64,000 nt of DNA from Trabulsiella odontotermitis. GTDB taxonomy: Bacteria > Pseudomonadota > Gammaproteobacteria > Enterobacterales > Enterobacteriaceae. Each line of letters begins with the position of its first letter. Positions within the stretch are counted from its first letter, which is position 1. Of the stretch, positions 47,683 to 57,779 are shown one piece after another. The stretch covers positions 293,130 to 357,129 of the forward strand of contig NZ_LIFX01000005.1 of assembly GCF_001297775.1 (NCBI RefSeq). Reading direction: 5' to 3'. A program made the position numbers and the translations under genes. The notes beneath the pieces are model-generated. The model ran no database searches, had not been told where the DNA came from, and saw only the letters and a list, made by a program, of their open reading frames with translations.

Positions 47683-48387
47683 TTATTTTTTTGTGTAATC
47701 ACGCGCACCAAAAATGGCGGTGCCGATGCGTACCATTGTGCTACCTGCCGCGATAGCAGCGTCCATATCATCCGACATGCCCAGTGAGAGCGTATCGACT
47801 GTCGGGTAGCGTGTTTTCAGTTCGGCAAATGCTACAGCCATTTGTCGGGCAACGGCAAACTGCCTTTCGTATTCAGCTTCTGGCGCCGGAATGGCCATCA
47901 GACCGCGAAGCCGGATGCCAGGTAATTCAACGATCTCTGCCGCCAGCGCGTCCAGTGATGCCAGCGGAATACCGGATTTGCTCTGCTCATCGCTGATATT
48001 AATCTGAATCAGCACGTTGAGCGGCGGCAGATGCGCAGGCCGCTGTTCGCTTAAGCGGGTGGCAATCTTCAGACGATCGACGGTATGGCACCAGTCAAAA
48101 TGCTCAGCCACCAGACGACTTTTGTTGGACTGCAACGGACCGATAAAGTGCCACTGCAGATCGCTGTGACCGGCGTCCTGAAAGTAGCGGATCTTATCTA
48201 CCCCTTCCTGAACGTAGTTTTCACCAAATGCACGCTGACCTGCAGCGATGGCGTCTTCGATGGCGCTCGCAGGTTTTGTTTTACTGACTGCAAGCAGCGT
48301 AACTTCTTCTGAATCGCGGCCGCATCGTGCCGCGGCGGTCAGGATTTTGTCCCGGACCTGTGCCAGGTTATGCGCAATGTCGTTCAT
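47683..48387 (-). CDS. yggS: PLP homeostasis protein YggS
   Basis: PLP-binding protein of the YggS/PROSC family that keeps free pyridoxal phosphate and amino-acid pools in balance; it has no known catalytic turnover. The 234-residue protein has Lys36, in LLAVSKTKPA, as the PLP-attaching residue. Other conserved parts are FGENYVQEGVDK, WHFIGPLQSNK and LSLGMSDDMDAAI. ATG 48387 is used; a longer frame to 48576 lies inside divergent yggR. The yggR start codon is only 16 bp away. Confidence 0.95.
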   Translation of the reverse strand: MNDIAHNLAQVRDKILTAAARCGRDSEEVTLLAVSKTKPASAIEDAIAAGQRAFGENYVQEGVDKIRYFQDAGHSDLQWHFIGPLQSNKSRLVAEHFDWCHTVDRLKIATRLSEQRPAHLPPLNVLIQINISDEQSKSGIPLASLDALAAEIVELPGIRLRGLMAIPAPEAEYERQFAVARQMAVAFAELKTRYPTVDTLSLGMSDDMDAAIAAGSTMVRIGTAIFGARDYTKK

Positions 48388-48403
48388 TTTTGCTGGTGGG
48401 TAT

Positions 48404-49384
48404 ATGGATATACAAGAAATCGTGGAGCTTAGTGTAAAGCATAATGTCTCGGATCTACACCTGTGCAGTAGCAGACCGCCGCGCTGGCGTCGGCAGGGGC
48501 GGCTGGAACCCGCGCCGATCCCAGCGCCTGATGTCGAATCACTGCTTGCAGGCTGGCTTTCGCAGGAACAACGCACAGCGTGGCAGGCTCATCAGCAGAC
48601 GGATTTCGCTGTCGCGCTGGCTGACGGCAAACGCCTGCGCGCCAGCGCATTTGTCAATACGCTGGGTGTGTCGCTGGCGTTGCGACTGTTGCCGGAGCAG
48701 TGCCCGCAGCTGACAACGCTCGCTGCGCCGCCCGCGCTGGAAAATCTGTTGCATGAAGAGAGTGGGTTGATCCTTGTGACAGGGGCGACCGGTAGCGGAA
48801 AATCCACCACTCTCGCGGCGATGGTGAATCACCTCAATCATCATCTGGACGGGCATATTCTGACGCTGGAAGATCCGGTGGAATTTATTCATCACAGCGA
48901 GCGTTGTCTGATCCAACAGCGGGAACTGGGAACACACTGCCTGTCTTTTGCTGACGGGCTACGCGCCGCGCTGCGTCAGGATCCCGATGTAATCCTGCTT
49001 GGCGAGCTTCGCGATCGCGAAACCATCAAACTGGCACTGACGGCGGCGGAAACGGGGCATCTGGTGCTGGCGACCCTGCACACCCGAAGCGCCGCCTCGG
49101 CGGTAGAAAGACTGGTGGATGTTTTCCCGGCACAAGAAAAGGAGCAGGTGCGCAGCCAGCTGGCCGGGAGTCTTTGCGCGGTGCTGGCGCAAAAACTGGT
49201 GGCAGATAAACAAGATGGCCGGGTGGCGCTGTATGAACTGCTGGTCAATACACCCGCTGTCGCCAACCTGATTCGTGAAGGGAAGGGGCATCAGTTGCCA
49301 GGCGTAATGCAAACCGGGCAGCAGTCCGGCATGCAGACCTTTACCCAGAGTTACCAACAACGGGTCGCCGCAGGACGAATTTAA
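48404..49384 (+). CDS. yggR: PilT-like ATPase YggR
   Basis: GspE/PilT-family AAA ATPase of 326 residues with all core motifs: Walker A GATGSGKSTT, the Asp box in LTLEDPVEFIH, Walker B DPDVILLGELRDRETI and the His box TGHLVLATLHTR. No other type IV pilus genes are nearby, so, as in E. coli, it is an orphan with no proven partner. ATG 48404 matches E. coli YggR. The start is 16 bp from that of yggS, so each promoter must lie inside the opposite gene. Confidence 0.93.
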   Translation: MDIQEIVELSVKHNVSDLHLCSSRPPRWRRQGRLEPAPIPAPDVESLLAGWLSQEQRTAWQAHQQTDFAVALADGKRLRASAFVNTLGVSLALRLLPEQCPQLTTLAAPPALENLLHEESGLILVTGATGSGKSTTLAAMVNHLNHHLDGHILTLEDPVEFIHHSERCLIQQRELGTHCLSFADGLRAALRQDPDVILLGELRDRETIKLALTAAETGHLVLATLHTRSAASAVERLVDVFPAQEKEQVRSQLAGSLCAVLAQKLVADKQDGRVALYELLVNTPAVANLIREGKGHQLPGVMQTGQQSGMQTFTQSYQQRVAAGRI

Positions 49385-49821
49385 TCCGTGAATTTGATGG
49401 TCATCAATTTCATAAATTATATTTTTATATTATTAATTGCAGTAAATCATTATTGATATAAATATATATACGTAATGAAATGGAATGAAACATAAAAAAT
49501 ATTGATGTTGAAATGTTGTTGTGGCGAATTTTTCATGTCATGGGATATTCCGTCTTTCCGGCAATATCCCTCGGGCTGCTGGTTTGTCGAATGATGGCTG
49601 ATGAGATGGTGATGAACAAATTACGAGCAATCCATTAGATTGCGTTGTGATTAGTGAAAAAGAAAGCGTGATATCTTTTGACTATTCTCATGCGTTCGTT
49701 CTATTCTAAGTATGGAAATAGGATGTTTCCTATAAAATATTGTTTCATTTTTACTGTTATTTTTTATTACTTTGTTTCATTTAGCCACCATGAAGGTGAT
49801 CGTTAACTAAGGAGAGTTTAA
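49385..49821 (+). promoter_or_regulatory. AT-rich leader of the CsgD-like regulator
   Basis: A 437-bp gap with no gene that I can support, much richer in A and T than its neighbours. It holds a palindrome just after yggR (GAATTTGATG-GT-CATCAATTTC, about 49390-49411) and a hairpin GGGATATT...AATATCCC (49542-49570). Long A/T tracts lie near 49440-49500 and 49735-49785. Long AT-rich leaders with many regulator sites are typical of csgD-type genes; H-NS binding is likely but inferred. Confidence 0.6.
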
Positions 49822-50475
49822 ATGATTGATATGTCTAACAAAATACAAGCCGTGCGGCACCTGTTACTTATTACCCATCCTTCCGTGCAGGCAAATACGT
49901 TTGCTTCATACCTTTCTGATTTACTACAGATTTCCGTCGAAGTTCACAATATTAATAAGCCCCTGACACACCGTCTGCCAAAAGGTGTGGTGGTGTTATT
50001 TGATATCGCAATATCCAACAAAAAGCTGAATGGCATCTGGCGGGATCTTATTCGTACTCAGGCTGATGCGCCTCGTCTGTTAATTATCAATAGCGCGCAG
50101 AAGTATGAGTTATACGAAATGACACAATGGCCTTCGCTGTATGGTGTATTCCGCCACGACGACGATGAATCGCGCTTATTTGAAGGAATTCGCGCAGTGT
50201 TAAATGGTGAGCAGACGGCAGAACTGAGCGTGATGCATCCGGCGATGTATGCCGCGGATAATCATGCTGATGCCGATGATAATGTTCCGCTGACCGAACG
50301 CGAGTGCGAGATCCTCAATGAATTACGTCACGGCGCGACGAACATGGATATCGCCCGGGCCTTGTTTATCAGCGAAAACACCGTACGCACCCATTTGTAT
50401 AATGTTTTTCGTAAGCTAAGCGTGAAGAACAGAACCCAGGCGGTGAGCTGGGCGAATGAGCATTTACGTCACTGA
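49822..50475 (+). CDS. CsgD-like LuxR-family transcriptional regulator
   Basis: A 217-residue regulator with the same layout and length as CsgD, the master activator of curli and cellulose. It has a divergent receiver-like N-domain (about 10-130, LLLITHPSVQANTFASYLSDLL), with no clear phosphoacceptor Asp pocket. The C-terminal LuxR helix-turn-helix (about 152-210) includes LTERECEILNELRHGATN and LFISENTVRTHLYNVFRKL. The final VKNRTQAVSWANEHLRH is almost that of CsgD. Elsewhere similarity is only moderate, so this is a paralogue rather than csgD itself, and no csgBAC/DEFG genes are near. AAGGAG lies 7 bases before ATG 49822. Targets are unknown. Confidence 0.85.
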   Translation: MIDMSNKIQAVRHLLLITHPSVQANTFASYLSDLLQISVEVHNINKPLTHRLPKGVVVLFDIAISNKKLNGIWRDLIRTQADAPRLLIINSAQKYELYEMTQWPSLYGVFRHDDDESRLFEGIRAVLNGEQTAELSVMHPAMYAADNHADADDNVPLTERECEILNELRHGATNMDIARALFISENTVRTHLYNVFRKLSVKNRTQAVSWANEHLRH

Positions 50476-50516
50476 CTGTGATGGTTACCGGGTGCCATGG
50501 GCGCACCCGGAAAGAC

Positions 50517-50933
50517 TTAGTAGCCCTGCTCAAAAAAGCTTTCCAGGATGATCACCGCGGAGGCGGAATCAACGCTGCCTTTGTTAAGCGCCCGGAAGCC
50601 GCCGCGTTCAAACAGCCCGGATTTTGCTTCCACGGTGCTCAGGCGTTCGTCATGCAGCGTGACCTTTACGCCAAAGCGGCCATGAATTTTGTTGGCGAAA
50701 TTGCGCGCACGGGCGGTCAGCGGTTGTTCCGTTCCGTCCATATTCAGCGGCAAGCCGACAATCACGTTTTCTGGTTGCCACTCTTTCAGCAGGCGTTCAA
50801 TGCTGTTCCAGTCAGGCGTACCGTCCTGCGCTTTGAGCGCATTCAGCGGACGTGCAGTGCCCGTAATTCGCTGGCCTACCGCCACGCCGATGCTTCTTGT
50901 GCCAAAATCAAAAGCCAGGAATGTTCCACTCAT
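50517..50933 (-). CDS. yqgF: Holliday-junction resolvase-like protein YqgF/RuvX
   Basis: RNase H-fold nuclease required in E. coli for processing the 5' end of pre-16S rRNA. The 138-residue protein has the N-terminal catalytic Asp in [47 protein letters not shown] and the last acidic residues in [12 protein letters not shown] follow. Its ATG shares one base with the yqgE stop (TAATG), so the pair is co-translated. Confidence 0.95.
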   Translation of the reverse strand: MSGTFLAFDFGTRSIGVAVGQRITGTARPLNALKAQDGTPDWNSIERLLKEWQPENVIVGLPLNMDGTEQPLTARARNFANKIHGRFGVKVTLHDERLSTVEAKSGLFERGGFRALNKGSVDSASAVIILESFFEQGY

Positions 50934-51496
50934 TATGCATGTCCCGCCACGCCCGGCATGGTCAGAATATCGATGCCAATCAGTTTTGCGGCCTCTCGCC
51001 AGCGGTCAGCGATGGGCGTTTTGAACAGAATATTCAGGTCCGCCGGGGCGGTCAGCCAGGCGTTGTCGAGGATTTCCTGTTCCAGTTGTCCCTTCTCCCA
51101 GGAAGAATAACCGAGCGCCACCAGTACCTGAGTCGGCTGTTCCGCGGTGCCGAGCGTTTCAAGCACATCGCGGGACGTGGTGATCACAGTATTGTCAGAA
51201 ATACGGATGCTGGAGGAGAAATCAGAGGGCGGCGTATGAAGGATAAAACCACGATCTTCAGCCAGCGGACCCCCGAGCATCACCGGCTTATCCAGGCGGA
51301 CGGCGGGATCGCGCGGTTCAGGAACAATCTTCAGTTTTTCCAGAATGCCTTCAACCTGAAGATTTTCCAGCGGTTTATTGATGATAATTCCCATGGCGCC
51401 ATCATCATTGTATTCACAGATATAAACGACAGAGCGACGGAAGATCGGATCCTGAAGCGCAGGCATGGCAATAAGAAAGTGGTGCTGTAAATTCAT
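50933..51496 (-). CDS. yqgE: UPF0301 protein YqgE
   Basis: Conserved 187-residue cytoplasmic protein of unknown function (AlgH/UPF0301 family). It has the family motifs [39 protein letters not shown] and [15 protein letters not shown]. It precedes yqgF with a one-base overlap and follows gshB after about 100 bp, in the conserved gshB-yqgE-yqgF order. Confidence 0.95.
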   Translation of the reverse strand: MNLQHHFLIAMPALQDPIFRRSVVYICEYNDDGAMGIIINKPLENLQVEGILEKLKIVPEPRDPAVRLDKPVMLGGPLAEDRGFILHTPPSDFSSSIRISDNTVITTSRDVLETLGTAEQPTQVLVALGYSSWEKGQLEQEILDNAWLTAPADLNILFKTPIADRWREAAKLIGIDILTMPGVAGHA

Positions 51497-51595
51497 TGTC
51501 AGAGGTTCTGTGTCCTGTTTAAAAAAGCAGCACCCAGTATGCTGGATAAGCCAGGGTGCTGTCGAGCGCGGGCGGTTTCCTTTTGCCCGCGTAGT

Positions 51596-52543
51596 TTACT
51601 TCGCCAGACGCTTTTCGATAGCATCCATCAGCATACCGGTGATGGAGATCGGAAATTCTGCTTCGATTTCGCGAATGCAGGTCGGGCTGGTGACGTTGAT
51701 TTCGGTCAAACGGTCACCGATGATATCAAGACCAACGAAGATAAGTCCCTTCGCTTTCAGCGTTGGGCCTACTTTTCGGGCAATTTCCCAGTCGCTTTCC
51801 GTCAGCGGACGCGGTTCGCCGCGACCACCGGCTGCCAGGTTGCCACGCGTTTCGCCGCCCTGCGGGATGCGCGCCAGGCAGTAAGGCACCGGTTCACCAT
51901 CAACCACCAGCACGCGCTTGTCACCGTCTTTGATAGCTGGCAGATAGTTTTGCGCCATGCAGTAGCGGGTACCCAGTTCTGTCAGTGTCTCAGCAATCAC
52001 CGCGATGTTCGGGTCGCCCTCTTTAACGCGGAAAATGGACGAACCGCCCATGCCGTCCAGCGGTTTCATGATGATATCGCCATGCTTCTGCCAGAAGGCT
52101 TTCAGTTGAGTTTTGCTGCGGGTGACCAGCGTTTCCGGCGTCAGATCAGCAAACCAGGCGGTGTACAGTTTTTCGTTACAGTCGCGCAGGCTCTGCGGCT
52201 TGTTGACGATAAGCGTCCCTTTCTCTTCCGCGCGCTCTAAGATGTAGGTCGCGTAGATGTATTCGGTGTCAAACGGCGGATCCTTACGCATCAGGATCAC
52301 GTCGAGATCGGCAAGCGCCAGATCCTGCTCGTTGTTGAATTCGTACCACTTGTCATAGTTGTGCTCAACGCTGAATGTGCGCGTACGCGCGCGGGCTTCA
52401 CCGTTGATCAGATACAGATCGTTCATCTCCATATAATGGAGTTCATAACCACGACGCTGTGCCTCCAGCAGCATAGCGAAGCTGGAGTCTTTCTTGATGT
52501 TGATGTTCGCAATGGGATCCATCACGATGCCTAGCTTAATCAT
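51596..52543 (-). CDS. gshB: Glutathione synthetase GshB
   Basis: ATP-grasp ligase that adds glycine to gamma-glutamylcysteine, the last step of glutathione synthesis. At 315 residues it is full length. It shows LGIVMDPIANINIKKDSSFAML at the start and the ATP-grasp loop IMKPLDGMGGSSIFRV. The metal/ATP contacts are in GLIFVGLDIIGDRLTEINVTSPTCIREIE. It is in the rsmE-gshB-yqgE-yqgF series on the minus strand and supplies the substrate of gss in this same window. Confidence 0.97.
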   Translation of the reverse strand: MIKLGIVMDPIANINIKKDSSFAMLLEAQRRGYELHYMEMNDLYLINGEARARTRTFSVEHNYDKWYEFNNEQDLALADLDVILMRKDPPFDTEYIYATYILERAEEKGTLIVNKPQSLRDCNEKLYTAWFADLTPETLVTRSKTQLKAFWQKHGDIIMKPLDGMGGSSIFRVKEGDPNIAVIAETLTELGTRYCMAQNYLPAIKDGDKRVLVVDGEPVPYCLARIPQGGETRGNLAAGGRGEPRPLTESDWEIARKVGPTLKAKGLIFVGLDIIGDRLTEINVTSPTCIREIEAEFPISITGMLMDAIEKRLAK

Positions 52544-52563
52544 TATCGTTCTCCATTAAAGCA

Positions 52564-53295
52564 TCAGCCCAGGTCGCCAAAACGCACTTGCAGCGCGGTA
52601 ATGGCGGTGAGCGCGGTGGTTTCTGTACGCAGAACGCGAGGTCCCAGCAGGATATCAGTAAACTGATAACGCGCGGTCATGGCGATTTCATCCGCCGACA
52701 GCCCGCCTTCCGGGCCGATCAGCAAACGCACACGTTCAACCGGCAACGGCAGCGTGTTGATGCTCTGGCTGGCGCGCGGGTGCAGGTTCAGCTTCAGGCC
52801 GTCGTCCTGCTCGGCGCACCAGGCTTCCAGATCCATCGCCGGGCGAATTTCCGGCACCTGGTTGCGGCCGCACTGCTCGCATGCCGCAATGGCGATTTTC
52901 TGCCACTGCTGGATCTTCTTATTCAGGCGTTCAGCATCCAGTTTAACGCCGCAGCGTTCAGAAAACAGTGGCGTAATGAGGCTTACACCGAGTTCGATCG
53001 ATTTCTGGATAGTGAATTCCATTTTTTCACCGCGCGACATCACCTGACCTAAATGAATATGGAGCGGCGACTCGCGATCGTCCAGGGTGGCATGTTGAAC
53101 GCTGACCCGGACGCTTTTTTTATCCGCCTGAATGATATCGGCATCAAACACCTGATTACTGCCGTCAAAGAGTTGTACCTGCTGACCGGTGGTCATGCGC
53201 AGCACGCGGCCAACGTGGTTTGCCGCATCATCGGAAAGGGCAATCTGACTGCCCACAGTGATGCTTTCAGGGTGATAAATGCGGGGGATGCGCAT
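52564..53295 (-). CDS. rsmE: 16S rRNA m3U1498 methyltransferase RsmE
   Basis: SPOUT-superfamily SAM-dependent enzyme that methylates U1498 in helix 44 of 16S rRNA. The 243-residue protein has an N-terminal PUA-like RNA-binding domain (about 1-70). The C-terminal trefoil-knot domain carries [13 protein letters not shown] and [15 protein letters not shown], the SAM-binding loops. ATG 53295 matches the E. coli start ([10 protein letters not shown]). gshB follows 20 bp later. Confidence 0.96.
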   Translation of the reverse strand: MRIPRIYHPESITVGSQIALSDDAANHVGRVLRMTTGQQVQLFDGSNQVFDADIIQADKKSVRVSVQHATLDDRESPLHIHLGQVMSRGEKMEFTIQKSIELGVSLITPLFSERCGVKLDAERLNKKIQQWQKIAIAACEQCGRNQVPEIRPAMDLEAWCAEQDDGLKLNLHPRASQSINTLPLPVERVRLLIGPEGGLSADEIAMTARYQFTDILLGPRVLRTETTALTAITALQVRFGDLG

Positions 53296-53342
53296 AGCTG
53301 TAGATATCCGGACTCTGAATTTACAATGGCCGCTAGTGTAGG

Positions 53343-54050
53343 TTAGCTCTTTTGCGGCTGGCAAGCGCGCTGGACGTATGGGTTATGGTTGCCCTGCATT
53401 TTTGCGATGCGCGCATCGCGCTGGCACTCCCATTCCGTTACCGGATTCTGTTTCGCCCAGGCGGTGAATAACTGCGTCTGCTGGCGGGAGAGCGTGAGCT
53501 GATAGCGATCACGCATATAGAACCACGTCCGGGCGATACTGCCACGGGCGCGCGGTGGTGGCTCGGCGCGTTTGTTTTTAAAATCGACCTTCATGGCGCA
53601 CTGACCGTACTGGCCTTCGCCGCCGTTCCACTGGCTGTACATGAAGTTTCCGCGATCGCCATTCACCTCGCCGACGGCGGGCTGCAGGTTATGCATGTCG
53701 CTTTCCATCTGCCGGTAGACGGGGTCTTTCGCGCAGTTTTTACGTCCACCGTCCTGCCAGCACTGGCGCTGGTGACCGAACTGCCACGCGGGAACCACGT
53801 GTTCCCACTCAATGCGGCTGGCGCGGTTTTCATTTTTACGCACTTTATAGCCGCAGGAGTCGAGGTCGACGATCCCTTTCTTTCCCTGCCAGTTAATTTT
53901 GCAGCCGCAGTAAAAATCGCCCGGCGCATCGGCATTTACCTTTACCCCTGCAGCTTTAGCCTGCGAAAAACTATGAATGCCTGCGGCCAGAAGAGGACCA
54001 GAAAACGCTGTCGCCAGGCAGGCAACGGCAAAAAACACAGTACGGGACAT
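53343..54050 (-). CDS. endA: Periplasmic endonuclease I (EndA)
   Basis: Secreted sequence-independent double-strand DNA endonuclease. The 235-residue precursor has a signal peptide ([22 protein letters not shown], cut near AAG). The mature nuclease has the His-containing [14 protein letters not shown] and the [12 protein letters not shown] motif of the endonuclease I family. Eight cysteines suit its known disulfides. The start at 54050, with GGAG 6 bases upstream, is preferred to the in-frame ATG at 54080. Confidence 0.96.
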   Translation of the reverse strand: MSRTVFFAVACLATAFSGPLLAAGIHSFSQAKAAGVKVNADAPGDFYCGCKINWQGKKGIVDLDSCGYKVRKNENRASRIEWEHVVPAWQFGHQRQCWQDGGRKNCAKDPVYRQMESDMHNLQPAVGEVNGDRGNFMYSQWNGGEGQYGQCAMKVDFKNKRAEPPPRARGSIARTWFYMRDRYQLTLSRQQTQLFTAWAKQNPVTEWECQRDARIAKMQGNHNPYVQRACQPQKS

Positions 54051-54144
54051 CACAAACTCCGTTTTAAAGCGAGTCTGCAACGTAACGAAAGATGTTCAGG
54101 GATGCAATCAGTTAGATCATGAAAGTTCTTGATAATTCTGGCGG

Positions 54145-54642
54145 TTATTCCGACATCAGCGTTTCGCCGCACTGCGCGCAGCGATAGACAGCCTCGCCAC
54201 GCACCACCCGATTATGCCGCCGGACGGTGAGTTGATGTTGCTGGCATTTGCAGCGGTAGGGGAAGGTATTGGTACGTACTGAACCAAGCTCAAACTGGTG
54301 TGTGCGTCGGGCCGGGACGCCGAGCACGCTCTCCATCATCCATTTCCACTCTTTGCCGTGCGGCGCCACGCGGCCAAAGGTTTTCCACACCAGCAAATGC
54401 GCCAGTTCATGGGGAACGACTTCGTCGATGAATTCCTGCTCATTTTCCATCAGCAGTACCGGGTTGAGGCGAATTTCGTAGGTTTCCAGCCACGCGGTAC
54501 CGGCCGACGTGCCGCGCTGATGGTACACCAGTTTCGGCTCCGGGTAGTTGCGGCCAAGCTTCAGGTTGGCCTGGGCCAGTTTATCGCGCAGACAGCGCAT
54601 AACGGCTTGCTGAGTTGCGATAGGGATACGCTGGGTTTTCAT
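54145..54642 (-). CDS. sprT: SprT zinc metalloprotease-like protein
   Basis: A 165-residue SprT-family protein with the HExxH zinc motif in [18 protein letters not shown]-terminal zinc ribbon (CKCQQH ... CAQCGE) completes the Spartan-like architecture. In eukaryotes the family repairs DNA-protein crosslinks; the role of bacterial SprT is not established. The start at 54642 ([14 protein letters not shown]) matches E. coli. The upstream in-frame extension to 54756 runs across the galP terminator. Confidence 0.93.
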   Translation of the reverse strand: MKTQRIPIATQQAVMRCLRDKLAQANLKLGRNYPEPKLVYHQRGTSAGTAWLETYEIRLNPVLLMENEQEFIDEVVPHELAHLLVWKTFGRVAPHGKEWKWMMESVLGVPARRTHQFELGSVRTNTFPYRCKCQQHQLTVRRHNRVVRGEAVYRCAQCGETLMSE

Positions 54643-54685
54643 AACGCCAGAGAATAATTCGATGCAGGGGGGAGTGCAATAAGAA

Positions 54686-54709
54686 GCTTCCCCCCATACG
54701 GGAGGAAGC
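54686..54709 (-). terminator. Intrinsic terminator after galP
   Basis: On the minus strand GCTTCCTCCC-GTAT-GGGGGGAAGC is a stable stem followed by TTCTTATT. It sits 10 bp after the galP stop. Confidence 0.75.
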
Positions 54710-54718
54710 GGGGGGAGG

Positions 54719-56113
54719 TTAGTCGTGGGCGCCAATTTCACGTAAAGGGCGACCACGCATCAGGTTGCGTTCGATGTGCTCCAGCGACACGTGTTTGGTT
54801 TCCGGCACCAGCCACAGCGTCAGAACAATGAACAACAGGTTCAGGCCACCGTACACCCAGAAGGTGTTGGCGTTGCCGAGCGAGTTGAGCATCGTCAGGA
54901 AGGTCGCGCCGACAATCATGTTGGCGATCCAGTTAGTGGCGGTAGAGCAGGTGATACCGAAATCGCGGCCTTTCAGCGGCTGGATCTCAGAACACAGTAC
55001 CCAAATCAGCGGACCGGCACTCATCGCAAAACCGATGATGAACATCAGCAGCATCGCCACGGCAAAGTACTGCGCAGTGGTGGAGTGGATGCCGATATGC
55101 ATCATCGTACCGAGCACGCCCATACCTGCCGCCATCACCAGGAAACCGAGGATCAGCGTGGGTTTACGCCCCCAGCGGTCAACGAGACCGATTGCGATGA
55201 ACGTCGCCAGCACGTTGGTCAGGCCGACGATCACGGTGCCCCACATCTGTTCGTTGGTATTGGTATACCCCGCCAGTTCAAAGATTTTTGGCGCGTAGTA
55301 CATGATGACGTTCATCCCGGTGAACTGCTGCATCACCTGCAGCAACACGCCGAGGAACACCGCACGACGGAAGTTGGTGTTCTCTTTGAACAGTGCCCAG
55401 CCGGTCTGTTTCACTTTCAGGCTTTCGCGGATCTCTTCGAGCTCGTTACGCGCTTCGGCACTGGTGTCGCGCAGACGCAACAGTACCCTTTCGGCATCGT
55501 GGAAGCGCCGTTTCGCCGCAAACCAGCGCGGACTGTCCGGCAGAAAAAAGACGCCAATCAGCAGCAGGATGGCCGGGATGATAATGACGCCGAGCATCCA
55601 GCGCCAGGCTCCGCTGTAGCTGAACGCGGTATCGGATAAATAGGCGCCGAGGATCCCGATGGTGATCATCAACTGGTACATCGAAATCATACTGCCGCGG
55701 ATTTTTTCCGGCGCGATTTCGGAGAGGTAGAGCGGTGCGGTGTAAGACGCCACCCCCACAGCCAGACCCAGTAATACGCGGGAGAGAAGCAGCACTTCAA
55801 CGTTTGGCGCGGCGGCTGAAAACAGCGAACCTGCCACAAACAGAATTGCGCCAATCATCAGGCTCTTTTTACGCCCGAGGCGGTAAGAGAGCCAGCCGCT
55901 GCCCACGGCGCCGACGGCGGCACCAAACATCATTGAACTGACTACCCACTCTTGCGTGTGCGCGTTGATCTGGAACTCATCGGTGATAAAGGGTAACGCC
56001 CCTGCGATGACACCAATATCAAGGCCAAACAGTAATCCCGCCAGGGCTGCGAGAAAACAGACAAAAAACGTCATCGCCTTGTTAGAACGCCCCTGTTTCT
56101 GATTGCCAGGCAT
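54719..56113 (-). CDS. galP: Galactose:proton symporter GalP
   Basis: Twelve-helix MFS sugar porter that brings galactose, and also glucose, in with a proton. The 464-residue protein has the sugar-porter motifs: [15 protein letters not shown] in helix 1, [10 protein letters not shown] after helix 2 and [12 protein letters not shown] between the halves. [19 protein letters not shown] is in helix 7, and [12 protein letters not shown] ends helix 12. Upstream are a CRP site and two GalR/GalS-type operators, so expression should need cAMP-CRP and be induced by galactose. Confidence 0.97.
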   Translation of the reverse strand: MPGNQKQGRSNKAMTFFVCFLAALAGLLFGLDIGVIAGALPFITDEFQINAHTQEWVVSSMMFGAAVGAVGSGWLSYRLGRKKSLMIGAILFVAGSLFSAAAPNVEVLLLSRVLLGLAVGVASYTAPLYLSEIAPEKIRGSMISMYQLMITIGILGAYLSDTAFSYSGAWRWMLGVIIIPAILLLIGVFFLPDSPRWFAAKRRFHDAERVLLRLRDTSAEARNELEEIRESLKVKQTGWALFKENTNFRRAVFLGVLLQVMQQFTGMNVIMYYAPKIFELAGYTNTNEQMWGTVIVGLTNVLATFIAIGLVDRWGRKPTLILGFLVMAAGMGVLGTMMHIGIHSTTAQYFAVAMLLMFIIGFAMSAGPLIWVLCSEIQPLKGRDFGITCSTATNWIANMIVGATFLTMLNSLGNANTFWVYGGLNLLFIVLTLWLVPETKHVSLEHIERNLMRGRPLREIGAHD

Positions 56114-56178
56114 TATGCCCTCCGGTTGAATTATCAGTTTTGTCGATTTTAAGGGTAGGTCAGGATGACGCTTAATAG

Positions 56179-56194
56179 TGTGATGAGCATCACA
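56179..56194 (-). promoter_or_regulatory. CRP-binding site upstream of galP
   Basis: TGTGATGAGCATCACA keeps both perfect half-sites TGTGA and TCACA with the 6-base spacer of the CRP consensus. It is centred 73 bp upstream of the galP start codon. Confidence 0.85.
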
Positions 56195-56197
56195 ATG

Positions 56198-56213
56198 GTG
56201 TAATCGGTTACAT
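56198..56213 (-). promoter_or_regulatory. GalR/GalS operator, proximal
   Basis: GTGTAATCGGTTACAT matches the operator consensus GTGNAANCGNTTNCAC at most positions, including the central CG. It lies 3 bp from the CRP site. Confidence 0.75.
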
Positions 56214-56379
56214 TACAATGCATAAAGTGATTGTAAAAATAGATAAATAAATCAGTGATATATAATGTATTGAAAGCGCGGAAAATGCCATTTTTCGGAG
56301 TTAACTTAAAAATTGTGTAACAACGCAATAAAAGCATTGAGAAGGGAATGAAAGCGAGAATAGCTGGTGATAACGCGTG

Positions 56380-56395
56380 GTGTAATCGTTTTCAC
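56380..56395 (-). promoter_or_regulatory. GalR/GalS operator, distal
   Basis: GTGTAATCGTTTTCAC is an excellent fit to GTGNAANCGNTTNCAC. Centred 182 bp from the proximal operator and about 275 bp before galP, it could support repression by DNA looping. Confidence 0.8.
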
Positions 56396-56453
56396 TTGCT
56401 TCAGCGAAACGGCAGGCGAAGCGAAAAACGCGGTGCGTATTTAATAATAGCAG

Positions 56454-56484
56454 CAATAAAAAAGGCCAGCATAATGCTGGCCTC
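56454..56484 (-). terminator. Intrinsic terminator after metK
   Basis: On the minus strand GGCCAGCAT-TATGCTGGCC forms a perfect stem followed by TTTTTTATTG, starting 22 bp after the metK stop. Confidence 0.9.
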
Positions 56485-56505
56485 TTAACGCATAAAGCAG
56501 GTGAA

Positions 56506-57660
56506 TTATTTCAGACCGGCAGCGTCACGCAGCAGTGCGGCTTTGTCGGTTTTTTCCCATGGGAAATGTTCGCGACCAAAGTGACCGTATGCAGCGGTTT
56601 CTTTGTAGATCGGGTGCAGCAGATCCAGCATCTGGATCAGACCGTACGGACGCAGATCGAAGAATTCGCGGACCAGCAATGTCAGTTGCTCGCTCGGTAC
56701 TTTCTCAGTACCGAATGTTTCCACCATGATGGAGGTCGGTTCTGCCACGCCAATGGCGTAGGAAACCTGAATTTCACAACGATCTGCCAGGCCTGCCGCA
56801 ACGATGTTTTTCGCGACATAACGCGCCGCGTACGCTGCAGAACGGTCAACTTTAGACGGATCTTTACCGGAGAATGCCCCACCGCCATGGCGTGCCATGC
56901 CGCCGTAGGTATCAACGATGATTTTACGGCCTGTCAGACCACAGTCGCCCATCGGCCCACCGATAACAAAACGGCCGGTCGGGTTGATGAAGAATTTGGT
57001 CGACGCGTTCAGCCACTCTGCTGGCAGAACCGGTTTGATGATCTCTTCCATCACCGCTTCCTGCAGCGATTTCTGATCGATATTTTCCGCGTGCTGAGTG
57101 GACAGCACGACCGCATCAATACCGGCGATTTTGCCGTCGTCATACTGGAAGGTGACCTGGCTTTTCGCATCCGGGCGCAGCCACGGCAGCGTGCCGTTTT
57201 TACGCACTTCAGCCTGACGCTGCACCAGACGGTGCGCGTAGGTGATCGGCGCTGGCATCAGTACGTCGGTTTCGTTGGTGGCGTAGCCAAACATCAGGCC
57301 CTGGTCGCCCGCGCCCTGTTCCAGCGGATCAGCACGGTCAACACCCTGGTTGATGTCCGGAGACTGTTTACCAATCGCGCTCAGAACCGCGCAGGAATTG
57401 GCGTCAAAGCCCATATCGGAATGCACATAGCCAATTTCGCGGACGGTGTTACGGGTGATCTCTTCGATATCAACCCATGCGCTGGTAGTGATTTCACCAC
57501 CGACCAGCACCATGCCGGTTTTGACGTAGGTTTCACAGGCAACGCGTGCTTTTGGATCCTGCTCGAGGATCGCGTCCAGGACGGCGTCGGAGATTTGGTC
57601 AGCAATTTTGTCTGGATGCCCTTCAGATACGGACTCGGACGTAAAGAGGTGTTTTGCCAT
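56506..57660 (-). CDS. metK: S-adenosylmethionine synthetase MetK
   Basis: Makes S-adenosylmethionine from methionine and ATP. The 384-residue protein has the full set of MAT motifs: [16 protein letters not shown] near the start and the hexapeptide region [12 protein letters not shown]. The phosphate-binding loop [19 protein letters not shown] and the Asp/Lys metal residues are also present. The product methylates many targets and, once decarboxylated, supplies spermidine synthesis. A triplet of MetJ-like boxes lies about 120-143 bp before the start, implying feedback repression by MetJ. Confidence 0.98.
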   Translation of the reverse strand: MAKHLFTSESVSEGHPDKIADQISDAVLDAILEQDPKARVACETYVKTGMVLVGGEITTSAWVDIEEITRNTVREIGYVHSDMGFDANSCAVLSAIGKQSPDINQGVDRADPLEQGAGDQGLMFGYATNETDVLMPAPITYAHRLVQRQAEVRKNGTLPWLRPDAKSQVTFQYDDGKIAGIDAVVLSTQHAENIDQKSLQEAVMEEIIKPVLPAEWLNASTKFFINPTGRFVIGGPMGDCGLTGRKIIVDTYGGMARHGGGAFSGKDPSKVDRSAAYAARYVAKNIVAAGLADRCEIQVSYAIGVAEPTSIMVETFGTEKVPSEQLTLLVREFFDLRPYGLIQMLDLLHPIYKETAAYGHFGREHFPWEKTDKAALLRDAAGLK

Positions 57661-57779
57661 GTTTTATTTCACCTAAGGAGAGTACGTTAAGCTCAAACTT
57701 TTGTATCCGTTAACTTTTCTGGATGATTCCGCTAGCACTGCGGTAAATAGTCACAAGAAGTCTGAGTGTTAATCAGTAT

